Source of the DNA: Plantago ovata
Taxonomy: Eukaryota; Streptophyta; Magnoliopsida; Lamiales; Plantaginaceae
NCBI GenBank assembly: GCA_028274465.1
Contig: CM051456.1
Span: 92,428,753-92,492,752 of the forward strand
Reading direction: 5' to 3'
Length of the DNA stretch: 64,000 nt
Under the pieces are notes generated by a model. That model made no database searches and was not told the origin of the DNA. It was given only the letters and a program-made list of their open reading frames with translations. Both the position numbers and the translations under genes were made by a program. Of the stretch, positions 1-12,250 are shown in pieces; within the stretch, counting starts at the first letter, position 1, and each line of letters starts with the position of its first letter.

Positions 1-132
1 AATGCAAGAATAGTTCAACTTGAAGTCCGTAAGCTACTTGAAGATTACGAGAAGGACTGCGTTGAATTTACAACTCTTGCTAAGAAGAGTGTAAAAGAGA
101 TTCTTAGAGAATCCTCTGCTGGAATAGAATAG
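1..132 (+). CDS. C-terminal tail of a copia-element ORF
   Basis: An open frame enters from the left edge and stops at 130-132 (TAG). The 43 visible residues are charged and look helical (many K, E, L), with no recognisable catalytic motif. It ends about 240 bases before a polypurine tract and LTR, so it is the last coding part of the retrotransposon whose 3' LTR follows. SIRE/Maximus-type elements often have an extra ORF in this position; that assignment is inference. It could instead be the last residues of the pol polyprotein. Confidence 0.4.
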   Translation, partial: NARIVQLEVRKLLEDYEKDCVEFTTLAKKSVKEILRESSAGIE

Positions 133-373
133 ACCCTTGAAAAGCTTTGTTTTGCTTGCTGATTGGTTAAGTTATCTGTGAACTTTCTTGTAACTTATTA
201 CTGAAAGATAACTATCAGCAATGAACTTTTTGACTCTCATTGGTTCTTGATTATGCAAATTATTTATGCTTACTATTTTATTATTCAAGTATGTTTGCAT
301 TAATCAACTGATTTATTCAACATCAGAAACCTCTAAAAGGGTAACAATTAATTTACCCATGGATTGCTAACAT

Positions 374-389
374 CAAAAAGGGGGAAATT
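374..389 (+). promoter_or_regulatory. Polypurine tract of the copia element
   Basis: An A5G5A3-type purine run (AAAAAGGGGGAAATT) lies directly against the TGTTAGG start of the LTR. This is the usual plus-strand priming site and fixes the orientation as plus. The sequence closely resembles the tracts of plant Ty1/copia SIRE/Maximus elements. Confidence 0.8.
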
Positions 390-1891
390 TGTTAGGAAAC
401 TTGTAATTTTGATGAGCAATTAACCATGCTAAATTAAGGAAAGTCCAGTAACTAGTACTCTTAAGATCATAGGAATTTAGAATTTTAAGGACATTGTAAA
501 AGAGGAACATTTGCTGAAAGACTTAGTGTATGTACTAGTTAGGTTCTTTTGTTTGCTGATGATGTACTTTGTTTTTACAAACGAACTATTGAAGACCTAG
601 AACCTCTCAAAAAGTTGAAGATTCGAAGACTGAAGACTTAGAAGAATTTTGAGCAAGGTATCTACAAAGGCACATGTTGCTTCAGAAAGTGAGATTCTCA
701 GCAACAGCTTGCATAAGTGAAAATCTATATGACAGAGTAGGTTGTGCTTGCTGAAACTGAGACTGACCACTTGCTGACAACATTTGTGACCTCCTTGCTG
801 AAGAGTACTTGCATTTTGGCTCCAATGTTCATATTTGAATTTGATTCAAAAGAACATTAAATGCAAAGTAAGCACGCGAAGAACATGAAGACAAGAAGAC
901 AAATGGAGAACGCTGCTGAAAGTACAAAAGCAAGATAGTGACATCTTAAGGTACAAAGCCTTAGAATTTTAATTTCAAACGGCTCCCTTGAGACACTATA
1001 AATAGAGGTTATCAGGCAAGAGTAGAAGGTGTGTCAACAACGTGATCAAACTCTCACTTGTGCTTTAAACACTAAAATCCTTCTCTACTCTCTACTGTCT
1101 ATTGATCCGTTCCAAGACTTAAGCTTGAAACAAAAGCTACTTGTGAAGAAGTAGAACATTCACGGCTAAGAAATTAGTTAAGTGTTCTTTTTTCGGAACA
1201 AGAACAAGTTTTGAGAACCAAAAACAACAAACTTGCTTAGTGCAAAGTATTACAAGTTGTGTTTCTTTAGATAACTTGTTATAGCTGCAAAGTTATATTC
1301 AATTCATCTCATCCCAAACATCTCTAACTGATAAACACCCTTTACAGGCGTGGGAATTAATCAAGCATAGCTTTGCTGATTATAGTCCCAAGTTTGGTGG
1401 AGAACAAGGTTCGAGTTCTCTAGTTTAGGTTGGAAACAAGGCAAGTGTGCTTTGATTTCTGAGAATCATTAGTGATAGGATTTGTAAGGAACCTCATATC
1501 TTATCTTAGTGGATTCAGTCCTAAAAAGGACAAAGTGTATTAGTTGAGAGATTACGCCACTCTCAGATACCACTATAAAATTGTTTATGTGATTTACTTT
1601 ACTTCACTTAGTTTTCAGCAAGTTACTACTGTTTCACACTGTCACTCTGCTCTCTTGCTGAAACTAGCTTTCTGATAAAAGCACTTATTGTAAAATACTT
1701 CCGCACTCTGTTTTTAAGTATCAACAAACTCATTACTGAAAAGTAATAAGCACTTGTTGAGAAAGTTAAGTACCAGCAAACTCATTATTGAAAAGTAATA
1801 GGTACTTGCTGAGAAAGTTTTAAACGACGAAAAGTTTGAAAAGACTATTCACCCCCCTCTAGTCTTTTCTTGTTGTTTAAAGGGACCAACA
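390..1891 (+). mobile_element. 3' LTR of a SIRE/Maximus-like Ty1/copia element
   Basis: The LTR begins TGTTAGG next to the polypurine tract and ends GGGACCAACA, giving TG...CA ends with a short inverted repeat. Length is 1502 bp. A TATA box (TATAAATA, 997-1004) lies about 600 bp in. The C-rich stretch CACCCCCCTCTAG near the 3' end (about 1851-1863) is a familiar feature of SIRE-type LTRs. The body and 5' LTR are outside the window, so the target-site duplication cannot be checked; the bases just after the LTR are TACAC. Confidence 0.75.
997..1004 (+). promoter_or_regulatory. TATA box of the copia LTR
   Basis: TATAAATA in the context ACACTATAAATAGAGG, in the middle of the LTR where the U3 promoter is expected. 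Confidence 0.6.
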
Positions 1892-2284
1892 TACACTAAC
1901 TAATCTTTGCACTTCATTCATGACTTACCCTGTGATAAGCTAGAACTTTTGGAATATGTTTGCAAGTGTACTACTTATTATGCACTTGTGTGTTCTTGTA
2001 ACTGAGTGATGGACCATTGTCAACTTCAACTGCTATGTGCTATGTGCTATGTGTGTTATGATCTATAACTAAACCGCCTCCTTATGAACTGAGCTATTTA
2101 TAGGTAATATAGGTATAACTAAGTTACAATGTTTTCAGGCCCAATAATTGGCCATCGCAACAAGTGTTTAGTTGTTCATTTCTCACAGAGATAAGAAGCT
2201 GAGGATAGTACGGAAATGGAAATGGCATAGTGTTTTCTTACAAAACTTTTCTAGTATGTGCTCAATGAACTCTCATCTTAAAAC
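1892..2284. other. Non-coding stretch before the ABCC fragments
   Basis: No credible ORF. Around 2090-2215 it resembles 41890-42045 (shared GGCCATnGCAA and TTCTCACAGAGATAAGAA-like strings), so it belongs to a locally duplicated intergenic repeat or an intron of the decayed gene cluster. Confidence 0.4.
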
Positions 2285-2779
2285 ACATTACAAAAGCCAT
2301 ATTTTGCATGGTTGAACCTGGAGAAGGCAGCATTTTCATTGATCATGCGGATATATCAAAGCTCAACATCATTCCCAAGCCCCAACAATGCTCGAGAGGA
2401 CAGTTAGACGAAATCCTGACCCTCTAGACCAATATTCCGACAAAGAGACCTGGGAGGTGCATTATTCCGCTCTTTAATTGAAAAACAACGCTAGTGAAAT
2501 ACTAAACTTAATAGAAAGAACTTACATTTTGAACGAGCATATAACATTTACAGGCATTGGATAAGTGCTAACTTGGGAACGATGATTTCCAGGTTCTGTT
2601 CGAAATTTCATTACGAGTATAAAAACTAAAATAAAATAAACTACTTTGCGGGTTACACATGAACTCAAAGTATGCGACTCTAGATTTTTATTTATTTTTC
2701 TTTTACGAAGCAATGCAGAATCAATTGATTCTGTGTGATTCAAACTACTATCAATCAAGAATTTAAAGAGCGGACCGTG

Positions 2780-2784
2780 GTTAC
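2780..2784 (+). repeat. TRIM target-site duplication, left
   Basis: GTTAC, repeated at 3066-3070. The paralogous uninterrupted site has one GTTAC at 5406-5410. Confidence 0.85.
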
Positions 2785-3065
2785 TGTTGGAGAATTAAAT
2801 AAATGATTAGATTCCGTTACTTCCCATCAGTTCGAGCTTTTGGAAGAGTTGGAATTCTATTATCAGAGTCATCTGGCTCACGCCCACCTGGGTTCGAATC
2901 TCCCCGGAGACAAACTCCGCCCCTTATTAAATTTCCACTCGATTAACCTCCCCAAAGAGATTGAAATCAGCCACGAGTGCCGGTGAGTGTTGGAGAATTA
3001 AATAAATGATTAGATTCAGTTCATCCCCATCAGCTTAAACTTTTGGGAGAGTTGAAATTCTATCA
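2785..3065 (+). mobile_element. Complete TRIM (terminal-repeat retrotransposon in miniature)
   Basis: Two 78-bp direct repeats (2785-2862 and 2988-3065), each starting TGTTGGAGAATTAAATAAAT, flank a 125-bp internal part. The right copy ends TATCA. The internal part opens with TATCAGAGTC, close to the usual initiator-Met-tRNA primer site (TGGTATCAGAGC), and holds a tRNA B-box-like GGGTTCGAATC at about 2890. No coding capacity. The 5-bp TSD GTTAC flanks it, and the paralogous ABCC copy shows the empty site. Size and layout fit a plant TRIM moved by enzymes supplied in trans; the family was not identified. Confidence 0.85.
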
Positions 3066-3130
3066 GTTACAATAACTCACATAATCCACACAGTAGCAGA
3101 TAGTGATCTTGGGTGATGGGTGATGGTAAG

Positions 3131-3864
3131 AAAGTTCACATTAGAGTTGTACTTTCTTGACTACTGTTATTTTCTTTGATATTTCAATGGAGACAGTTTT
3201 TATGGATTGAGCAGGAAGAGTAACAGAGTATCATACTCAATCTATGGATTGTTCATTGACCTTCAACAACATGCCAATGCAGAATCTATGGTTTCAATAA
3301 TTCTGAAAATATTTGATTGCGATCGATTCTTGTAATATGATCATCTACATAATAATTTTTAAATTTTGTTTTAGTATGGTTTGAGATTAATTGAAAATTA
3401 AACATGACAAGGAAAAAAAATCAACAAAATTGGTATAAAATTCACTAGGAGATGGTGTACATACATTGATTGTAGTAGTAGGAACTAACACTGCAGCTGA
3501 TTATCAATAATAACTAGGATGCTAATCCTGTCTCTGTTTCTCCTCTATACAGCACCTATACAAGTTCAAAATAAGAATCGTTGCCGTTTCCTTCCACTTC
3601 CAAGAAGAAACATTGGAGGGTCTGCTTCTTCATCTTGAAGGATTGAGATCGATCGACAACTTGCATTATACTCAGTAGTATATATTTTCTGGATTTTGTA
3701 AGTTATTAGTATGATCATAAACAATCTTGGCAGTTAGTTCACTTTGGAATTTTTGTCAATTTACCCCCTTGTATTTTCCTAAAGAGCCAATTAAACCCTG
3801 TATTATTTTTATTTGAGAGAACATTCTGTTTAAAAATCCTTATGAATGGGAGAATATGACAGGA
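3131..3864. other. Spacer/intron remnants between ABCC copies
   Basis: No ORF of note. 3131-3310 continues to resemble the 3' flank of the second ABCC copy (5476-5680), including a CTTGTAATnTGATC string, so the duplicated unit extends past the coding end. The rest is AT-rich with no recognised element. Confidence 0.45.
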
Positions 3865-4202
3865 TTATTGAAGTTGTACCTTGACAAAGGATTTTGAGCT
3901 ATTCGCTGCAGGAGAATTGACAGAGATCGTAGAAAGAGGAATAAATATGAATGGAGGACAGAAGCAGAGAAACAAATTGCTGCGTACCAGGATTTTGACA
4001 TGCTCAGTGCAGATAGACAACCATTTCAGGTTTGTCTTTCAGTTGTATAATGTGAAATGTAGTAGTTTTACACAGCAGCAAAAACTGATGAAGATACTTG
4101 TGATCCAAAGGTGCTTAATGAGAGAATTCTCAAGCGCAAGACAGACACTTTATGTGTCACCCACCGAATCAAATTCCTCCCTGCAGCAGATGTCATTTTT
4201 GG
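3865..4202 (+). pseudogene. ABCC transporter pseudogene, NBD1 C-terminal part
   Basis: 3865-4026 encodes a worn version of the ABCC first-NBD signature region: a GELTEIVERGINMNGGQKQR-like string contains the ABC signature (normally LSGGQ, here MNGGQ). It is followed by remnants of the RA..YQDAD segment and ends at a GT donor (CATTTCAG/GTTTGT). About 4110-4201 encodes the following exon in broken frames (VLNERILK, then a THQVEFLPAADVI-like end). The arrangement with introns shows this is a gene relic. Walker A of NBD1 and the first membrane domain are absent. Confidence 0.75.
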
Positions 4203-4324
4203 TGAGAAAAATCTCAAAATGCTGATGAATTGCATAAATAAGTGAAACTTCGTTTGGATTTTGATTTTGAAACTAGTTGTTAGTAAACATGGAAACCTAT
4301 AGTTAAATCCATTTGCTGTTTTAC

Positions 4325-4515
4325 AGGCATTGCACTTATGGAATCAACCTGAATGCCTTGCTAGCTTCAGTGTTATGCAACACAGAAAAGAAAAATCATA
4401 TTCATGGAACGAATTCTTCAGTACCCAAACCTTCCAAGTGAATCACCAACTGTGATTGACGACACTAGGCTGCCATAAAATTAGCCAGATTTTGGGGGAC
4501 TTCAGATATTTGCAG
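4325..4515 (+). pseudogene. ABCC transporter pseudogene, TMD2-NBD2 linker exon
   Basis: After a good acceptor (TTTTACAG) the exon reads, with one frameshift, like the end of the second membrane domain (GIALxYGINLNALLASV) and the conserved linker (ERILQYPNLPSESPTVID). It ends at a GT donor after ATATTTGCAG. Two stops lie near the end (CCATAAAATTAG). Linker motifs of this kind are characteristic of plant ABCC proteins. It lies in the correct order between the NBD1 and NBD2 relics; most of TMD2 is missing. Confidence 0.7.
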
Positions 4516-4689
4516 GTAAGACTATCTTCTTGCACTGTGAAACCATAACAGACTTTATACTTAAATAGAATTAAATTAATCCCTATTGAAAGTATTGATC
4601 AATATTTATGCATAGCAATTAGACAAGCTTTAAGTTCATTACCATAATGATACATTTTTTAGTATCACTGAATTCTAATGCGAGAGCAT

Positions 4690-5475
<786 letters not shown>

Positions 5476-6014
5476 AAGAAAGTTCACATTAAGAGCTGTA
5501 CTTCTTTCTTGAATTCATTTAAGTGTGTTAAGGTTTTTATGGCCACAGTTTGTTTTGATGAATTGATCAAGAAGAGTAGCAGAGTACCAAGTAAATTGAT
5601 GACAAGAGAAGATCGACTCTTTCTTCTACAAACTGATTCTGAGAATATTTGATTGTGATTGATTGATCCTTGTAATTTGATCTTCTATGGAACATGGACG
5701 TGAAATTTTTCGTATTTGTTGGGAATTTTAGTGAAACGAATGTGCTTTCAATTAGTTCGATGTATTGGTCATTTGGGTCCAACACGTTGGAAACAAGGTT
5801 TCCACGATCGTGTATTTCCGTTTGTTGAAATGGATGTCACTAAGGCGTTAAATCACTAAAATTCCATGAGGTGAAAGTTGATTAATGCACATAGTGTGTC
5901 GATCAATACATGAAAGAATTAAGTCATTCAAAATACAATTGGATCCATTGTACTAAAATTCATGGGAGGAAAGCAATGAGGTTTGAAATATGCAACCAAA
6001 AATGCTAGTAGCAT
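5476..6014. other. Non-coding flank of the ABCC relic
   Basis: No supported gene. The small open frames here (5464-5652, 5567-5785) are AT-rich with no domain. The first 200 bases match the 3' flank of ABCC copy 1. Confidence 0.4.
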
Positions 6015-6898
6015 TGTTGGAATATGTTAATTCATTTGTGTTTAGTGTAAATAATTACTCAAGTTAAATGAGAAATTATTACACAAATAAACCATTTGAA
6101 TTAGTGTATCCTTGATGATTTCATGATGTTTCCATAAATAAAAAAATGTCCAAAAAGTCCAAAAATAAAATCTGCGGCTGAAGGGGTTCGAACAAGAGAT
6201 CTCTTAGTTACACAGCTTGCGCTTGTGCCGCTGGACCAACACGCCTGATGAGAGCTGTGCAGATTGGCATTTGTTCAGTGCAAGCGAATTTTTGTGGATT
6301 TTGGTGAAGTGGTTGCTTTCCGAAAGTGTGTGACTCTTAATGAATAGCTTGGTGACTATTTATTGAATCCTTTCTGAAGGGTTTGCACACTTTCAATAAA
6401 ATCTCTTGAGAAGTATAAATAAAGAAGGAGATTCATTCTCCAAAAACACAAATCCAAGGCATTTGATACTTCTCTTCTCATTTGCTTTCTCTTTACACTC
6501 AATCATATTGAAAGTAAGTTCGCCAGATTCGACTATTGGAGTGCTCCTTAGTCGTCTACATAGTAGTTTTATCCTAGGAGACAGATTGTCATTATTCCGT
6601 AAGCACCATGAGCAGGGCAAGTATTTGTCTTAAGGAGAGATGGTCCAACCATCGACTCTACTCGCCTTCTTGTTGATTTATTGTTGTTCTGTTGATTTAT
6701 TGTTGTTCGTTACCATGCCGGAGTTGCTTGAAGACATGACATTTTGTGGCGTGAAGAATTAAAGGGAAGTTTACTTTATAAATTTCTTTATTGTTGTATT
6801 TTAGCAATGTTAATATATAAGTTTCATTTTGTTATTATTCTCTCTTGTTTCATCTTCTAACTCTCACATTTTCGCTAAATAACTCCAAAGTTCCAACA
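6015..6898 (+). mobile_element. Probable solo LTR, copia-like
   Basis: The segment starts TGTTGGAATATGTTAATTCA and ends GTTCCAACA, a 6-bp terminal inverted repeat TGTTGG/CCAACA typical of LTRs. A TATA box (GTATAAATAAAG, about 6412) is followed by a pyrimidine-rich leader. There is no primer site after it, no polypurine tract before it and no clear 5-bp TSD (AGCAT versus ATATA), so it could be a solo LTR that lost its TSD or a truncated element. Confidence 0.5.
6178..6245 (-). repeat. tRNA-like module inside the LTR
   Basis: On the minus strand there is an A-box-like TGGTCCAGCGGCACAAG and, about 35 bases later, a B-box-like GTTCGAACCCC. The acceptor stem cannot be closed, so it is not a tRNA gene; it looks like a tRNA-derived block carried in the LTR. 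Confidence 0.4.
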
Positions 6899-8533
6899 AT
6901 ATATGGATAAGTTTAGCAAAACGAGTCGATGAAGCTAATGATTTGGTTGGTATATATTCAATAAATTAATGAATTGAAAGATATAGATTTGATGAATGGA
7001 TGAGTGATCAAATTAGGTGATCAGTGGAACTATTTCAACACCACATTAACTTTATTACTCAGTTATTAGTGTCCTACTATATTCTTAGCTTTTGGCTTGG
7101 AGCATTTCTGGTGTTAATTGTGTAATCTTTTGTGATGATTAAAATCAAAAATTGGTGGAGCCTTTATTTTTCGAGGACTGATTTGGTTAGGAATCATGTT
7201 TATTAAATGGAAGTCATATTTTTGTGATTGATGGTACTCTGTTTCATTTGAAGATGAGGAACTAAAGTAGAAACATCCGTCCGATTGAGAAGAGTACTGT
7301 TGGATGATGGATGGTCGGGATTTGAACACGTGGTTCCTCTGTTCTAAACTCAAATTATCATGGAACGACGTAGGATCAACAACTTAGGGCACTTGAGCTT
7401 AATTTGGGAACGAACTAGGGCTTCGAATGTTCGGTTTGACAGATTCCGTTCGGGACGCTCCATAATTTTTCCAGTTCGTCTTGTGGATTAAAAGAGCGGC
7501 AGCCCCCAATTCTTTAATTGCAGAGAGATGGATGATGGCCATTGATAACAATATTAATTAATTAATCTTCTCAACAATTGCTAACTGATCAGTCGAATTT
7601 CTTACTCTCATCATAGTAGCAGATTCATTCAATTCTCTCTCTCGACTAGGGTTTTTCAGGTGAAATGGCTGTGTGCTAGTATTTTTTTAGAATTTGGTTC
7701 TCTTCTCTTTGTTTGTTTATATCCTTTGATTCTATTATAATATGGATTGTGTTTTGTTTCTGTTTAGTGGATTGGATGCATATATAAGGGAATGTAGGAA
7801 GAGCATTCATTGATTTGTTGGCTTTTATTCATCTCACAGATGTTCATTTGTACAAGTATTAGTTTGTTCAACATTTTCTGGTATTAAATAAGTATGTTAA
7901 TTGGTTGTTTCAATTCTGTTATGAGATAGTTCATAAATTTATCGATAGCTAGCTTAAGTAGTATATATGTTCAAGCACATTCCATTGCTTATACAAGTAC
8001 GTAGATCCCCCTTCCACACCAAACTAACAAGCACTGACTAATTCATAAACACACATTACAACCACATACACTTTTCTATGAAAAGCTTAATTGCCCGTTC
8101 ATAATAGTTGCTCCATGTCTGTGTAATACCTCTTTTATATGTTGAACTTTATGTAATTATTATTGTATAGAACGATTCAATAATGACTACTACTTTCTAT
8201 TGTATTATTCTCCTGATGAACTCAATTATTAGTTTTGGTTGGATTTGGGGTCGAATATCAGAATTGTACAAAGTGGAATTGAAAAGTGAAATATATGCAG
8301 TTAAAGTTTGTGGTAAGGGTGTGGGTTTCAGATCACGACAAGAATCCTAAAGGTGGAGTATGTAGTTGTTGTCCATAAAATTTAAGAAACTGATAATTAA
8401 TATGTAGAAAATCTTAAGAGACCCTTTTGCTAAGTTACAAGAATGGATTAGCTTTGTTCCTCTGTTTGCTATATAACCTCTTAGTTTTCTGTAAAATGTT
8501 AGTTTGGTTTGTCTATTTTGTTAGTATAGGTAG
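6899..8533. other. Non-coding DNA with a gene-leader-like part
   Basis: 7090-7215 is a diverged duplicate of 41205-41350 (shared GCTTGGAGCATTTCTGGTG and GTGTAATCTTTTGTGAT). 7370-7690 looks like the promoter and 5' leader of a plant gene: a TC-rich leader (TTCTCTCTCTCGACTAGGG), then TTTTTCAGGTGAAATGG with an ATG at 7666 whose frame stops after four codons. No downstream coding exon is recognised before the Retand element at 8534. The ORFs here have no recognisable domain. Confidence 0.4.
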
Positions 8534-9394
8534 TGTTGATACGAAAATATGACTAGTTCGTACGGTGCGTCTCTCTACGAACTATAAAGCTTTCTAGCTA
8601 TAAAGGATAAGGCCCGTCCGCGGCTCACAAGGTTCCCCACCTTGAATTATGCGAACCAAGGAGGCATTTTACAAAATATGCCCAGTTTATTAAAATAAGG
8701 CACTAGAGAGATACGAACATTTTGAGGTCCGGAACTACTGACATACGGACAAAGGACATCACCGAAATCCAGAACAGGTCAGGCAGTACGAGTCTTGTTT
8801 ATTACGAAGCTTAAATACTTGGTCTATTTTGTTGTGTGGTTGAACCAGGATGAGATTCGCGCTAAAGACATGAAGGAAGAGAGACACGGAAGAAGATAAG
8901 AGCTTTTGGATGACACTAGAAGATACACCAAAATGGGCTTGGGCCAAGCCCATGAAGGTCAACGTTGGGCCTACTCAATACATGTGGAAGAAGGAAAAGA
9001 CGACAGATGGAAGCATGAGATTGGACCGACTTAGGGTTGGCCAAGACCTATATATATAAAGGCTCCAATTCCAAGATCAAGATAACTGGTATTAACTATT
9101 CACATTTATTACATTAAGACAAGGAGAATTAGCAACCTCCTTCAAGTAAAGTCTCTCACCGGTTTGACCATAGGCAAGCCGGGTTAATCACACATCCATA
9201 CGTGCATTTCAATCTCAGGTACTTAAAGTGACATAGAGAAGAACTGAGGATTGTGTTGTGCACCTGGAGAAGATTGATTCAAGGATTTGATTTGAGACTA
9301 TGGTGACATAGAGAGTATTTAGGTTCCTAGTGTATTTTAACGAACTTAACTTTATCTAGAGCGTTGTACGGTTTACTAGAATTTTACCTGTACA
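8534..9394 (+). mobile_element. 5' LTR of the Retand-type element
   Basis: Begins TGTTGATACG and ends CCTGTACA. The TATA box CTATATATATAAAG is at 9049-9062. It matches 40229-41078 along its length (for example GGTGCGTCTCTCTACGAACT), with scattered substitutions and indels indicating an old insertion. Confidence 0.85.
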
Positions 9395-9396
9395 TT

Positions 9397-9416
9397 TTGG
9401 CGCCGTCTGTGGGAAC
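9397..9416 (+). promoter_or_regulatory. Primer-binding site of the Retand-type element
   Basis: TTGGCGCCGTCTGTGGGAAC begins a few bases after the 5' LTR. This TTTGGCGCCGTCTGTGGGAA form is the one commonly seen in Tat/Retand gypsy elements. Confidence 0.8.
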
Positions 9417-9452
9417 CGCTACTAAAGGATTTCTAAAACTCCACTGAGTGAG

Positions 9453-11716
9453 ATGGTAGGACACAATTATGCCACTAGAAATAGTAGCTCGAATAATTTG
9501 TCCGCAAGAGGAAGAGGAAGACCACCAGGAAGAGGAAGAGGTGGGTCAAGAGGAAGAGGCAGAGGAAACGGTGGAGTCAATAGAAATGTAAATGTAGAGG
9601 GAGGAAATTCACACCAAGATGGAGATACCGAAAGTTATTCAGCAACCAACTCAGTGGTCAATGAACAAGAAAGGGAGAGAAGATTGGCCGTACAAAGAGC
9701 AGAGCTGAATAATTTGGAACACCGAAGGAGAATAACATAAGAAGAGTTACGTCAACTCAAGGAGGCTAGGCGAAACCTTGTGCAAGAGAATTAGATATGG
9801 GATGCAAGACCCGTGGGAGCAAGTTTACCTAATGGGACAACATTGCAAGGATCCCAACCATTAAACCCACAAGCACCTCCATTTTATCCGGCTCAACAGT
9901 GGGATTAGTTACGACAGCTATCCCAGTACAGGACACACAAGCTCAAGAAAGAAATTTCATACTACCAAATGGGCATGTGTGACAATCGCGCACTTTTTTG
10001 ATTGACAAATGAGCAACTAAGTCGTCTTCACGACCTCTTTCAATTTGAGTTGGGAGGCACAACGGAGATACCAACGAGCTTGTTAGGACCTCCACCCACC
10101 CAAGTAGCCACATCAAGAGAAAACATCCGACATGTTACTTTTCCATTGGCAACACAACCCATGAGGAGTGTGGTGGACCTAACCAATAACGACCTCGAGT
10201 GAACTCTCAGGATAACATCCGACATGTTAATCCACCCGTTCCAACGCGCCCGTTGAATTTGGAATTTAATGGGACCTCAAGTAGACCAGTTCAAGATAGA
10301 CTTACCTTTCCATGGGAGATAAGGACTACTCGAGATCAGACAGTAGTGACCACAAGGTCAGGGGACTTAAGACAAGTGATACAAAGGAGGTCAGAGGTTC
10401 ACGCGGAAGGGACAAGAGCAATTCAAACATCAGGAATAAACACGACTCGGCAAGAACAAGGTAGGGACACCCAAGCTAGAGGCGGTCAATCGAGGCTAGA
10501 GATGGAAAAGCAGTTAACACTAGAAGAGATATCTAAAGAGCAAAGAGAGCTCCTTAAAAAGATGAACGACTTGAGTAAGCAAATCTCAACAAAAGAGAAG
10601 GAGAGAGTCCAAATCAAGAACCCTTTGAGTTTGGAGATTATAAAGGAGCAAAAGAAGCCCGACACTACTATACCGTCGTTAGAGCAATATTACGGAAAGT
10701 CTTGTCCCTATGGGTTCATAAGCAGATTCGAGAGTAGGATGGAGGCTTACGGACATAATGAAAACATATGCGCCTTAACATTCCCAACTAGCCTCTTTGA
10801 TGATGCAATGGAATGGTGGGGAAGGTTGGCACATGGTTCTATCAAGAGTTATGAACAACTAAAAAGCGAGTTTATTCACAAGTTCGAAAGGATGAGAAAA
10901 GTCAAAAAGTCAACCACTGACCTCAAGAAGATAATTCAGGATCCGCAAGAGAATGTACGTCACTTTCTCATGAGGTTCAATGAAATAGCCATGGAGGTTG
11001 AATCACATAACGTCAAGCAAAGGGAAACATACTTGTATGAGAATACAACTAATCAAAGACTGCGAGATGTGATAGCCACAAATGGACAAACTCTTGAAAC
11101 AGATGAAGATTTTGACGAGTTTTGCTCAAACTTCAAGAACTCTGAGGACTTCAGAGAAAATGCGCAAATTAGAGCCGGATACAAAAAAGATAAGGAACCG
11201 GAAAAATAAAACAATATTCCAAAAGTCAGAAGGCAAGATCAAAGAGGTGGAAAGGATGGCAGAAATCATTTCCCAAGGGAGAGAACCCCACCAAGAAGAT
11301 ATGCGTATTATACAACTTTAAATCGACCAAGATCCGACATCTTGGCATCGATAGTTGAGAAAACGTTAAATATCAAATGGCCAAAGCCCATACAACCATC
11401 AAAGAGGTCTGAAAGTTCTAGATTTTATTGTAAGTTTCATAGAGGAAAAGGTCATGACACTGAAGATTGTATGTTCTTGACTAAGATAGAGGGGTTGGTC
11501 AGAGATGGCTATCTAAGAAAATTCGAAGCCAAGGAGGAACAATCAAGGCATGACCGAAGAGACCGACAGAGAAAAGAAAAAAAAGAAGAAGAAAGAGGAG
11601 GGAGATATGAGGAGAAGAGAAAGAGCAGGGAACGAGGATATCAGAGAAGGAACAATGACAGACAAAAGGACGTAGAAGAAGATGATGTGACAACATGCCA
11701 AGATTGGGAATCATAA
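9453..11716 (+). pseudogene. Retand-type gag, broken
   Basis: The gag region starts at ATG 9453 with an Arg/Gly-rich basic segment (GRGRGRPPGRGRGGSRGRGR-like), which may bind RNA. Stops follow at about 9738, 9793 and 9907. The capsid-like part (10199-11209) contains a coiled-coil-like stretch (TLEEISKEQRELLKKMNDLSK) and the Retrotrans_gag core (DDAMEWWGRLAHGSIKSYEQL...FIHKF...VRHFLMRF). A frameshift near 11200 leads to 11342-11716, with the atypical metal-binding string CKFHRGKGHDTEDC followed by an Arg/Glu-rich tail. The gag packages element RNA into virus-like particles in functional relatives; this copy cannot make one protein. Confidence 0.8.
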
Positions 11717-12240
11717 CCATATCAGGAGGACCGGCAGGGGGAGATACAAGGAAAGAGAGAGAAAAAACAGCTGGATACTTAAGAAAAATGGTTGATGCAT
11801 ACGGGGATCCATGTGTGGGAGCTTCAGTTGGAAATAAAATAACATTTGATGACAGTGAGATCCCAACTCAGAGCCCCTGTGATGGAGACACAGAAGAGCC
11901 GGACGTTCCTTTTGTAATTTCGGCGGATATCGCGTCTTATACAGTAAGGAAGGTACTTATTGATACGGGAAGCTCGGTCAATGTCATAATGTTAAGAACG
12001 TTGAAAAGAATGAGAATTGATCTGAGAGAAATGGAAAAAGTGGGAAGTTCCTTGGTTGGTTTTGGAGGTGAACAAATCTATCCATTGGGGAGAGTCTACT
12101 TGAAAGTCTCCTTAGGTAAAAGCCACAAAGGGTGACAAGACATATCCCATTCTTAGTAGTGGATATTGAATTCTCTTATCAAGTGGTGTTAGGTAGACCA
12201 GCTCTTAGGGTCTTCCAAGCTGTGGCATCAACTCTACACA
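11695..12240 (+). pseudogene. Retand-type aspartic protease, broken
   Basis: The frame overlaps the end of the gag frame. The catalytic motif VLIDTGSSVNVIM is visible at about 11950-11990, with the flap-region LVGFGGEQIYPLGRVYLKV after it. A stop at 12133-12135 interrupts, and the C-terminal FLVVDIEFSYQVVLGRPALR-like part follows in another frame (12140-12215). The protease would cleave the gag-pol precursor. Confidence 0.75.
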
Positions 12241-12250
12241 ATAGAGTGAA

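Larger units (their letters stand above)
2285..3130 (+). pseudogene. ABCC transporter pseudogene, NBD2 fragment, copy 1
   Basis: Degenerate exons of the second nucleotide-binding domain of an ABCC (MRP-type) transporter. 2305-2455 matches the stretch after Walker A (VEPGEGSIFID, then the SIIPQDP-like and LDPLDQYS regions) but is frameshifted. 2555-2595 corresponds to the ALDKCQLG exon. 2735-2784 with 3066-3130 corresponds to the DSATD...[14 protein letters not shown] region. The signature motif (VGQRQL) is deleted here. A 281-bp TRIM splits the last exon. A better-preserved second copy lies at 4690-5475, so this is a duplicated gene piece with introns and not a processed copy. ABCC proteins export glutathione conjugates and organic anions, often at the vacuole; this copy cannot encode one. 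Confidence 0.75.

Noticed and set aside
2880-2900. GGGTTCGAATC B-box-like string suggesting a SINE.
   Set aside because: The flanking 78-bp direct repeats, primer-site-like string and 5-bp TSD define a TRIM; no A box at tRNA spacing was found.
6393-6633. Two overlapping 75-residue frames on opposite strands.
   Set aside because: They lie over the TATA box and leader of the LTR-like segment; no domain.
7114-7353. 79-residue minus-strand frame.
   Set aside because: It overlaps the repeated non-coding segment and is broken in the 41.2-kb copy.
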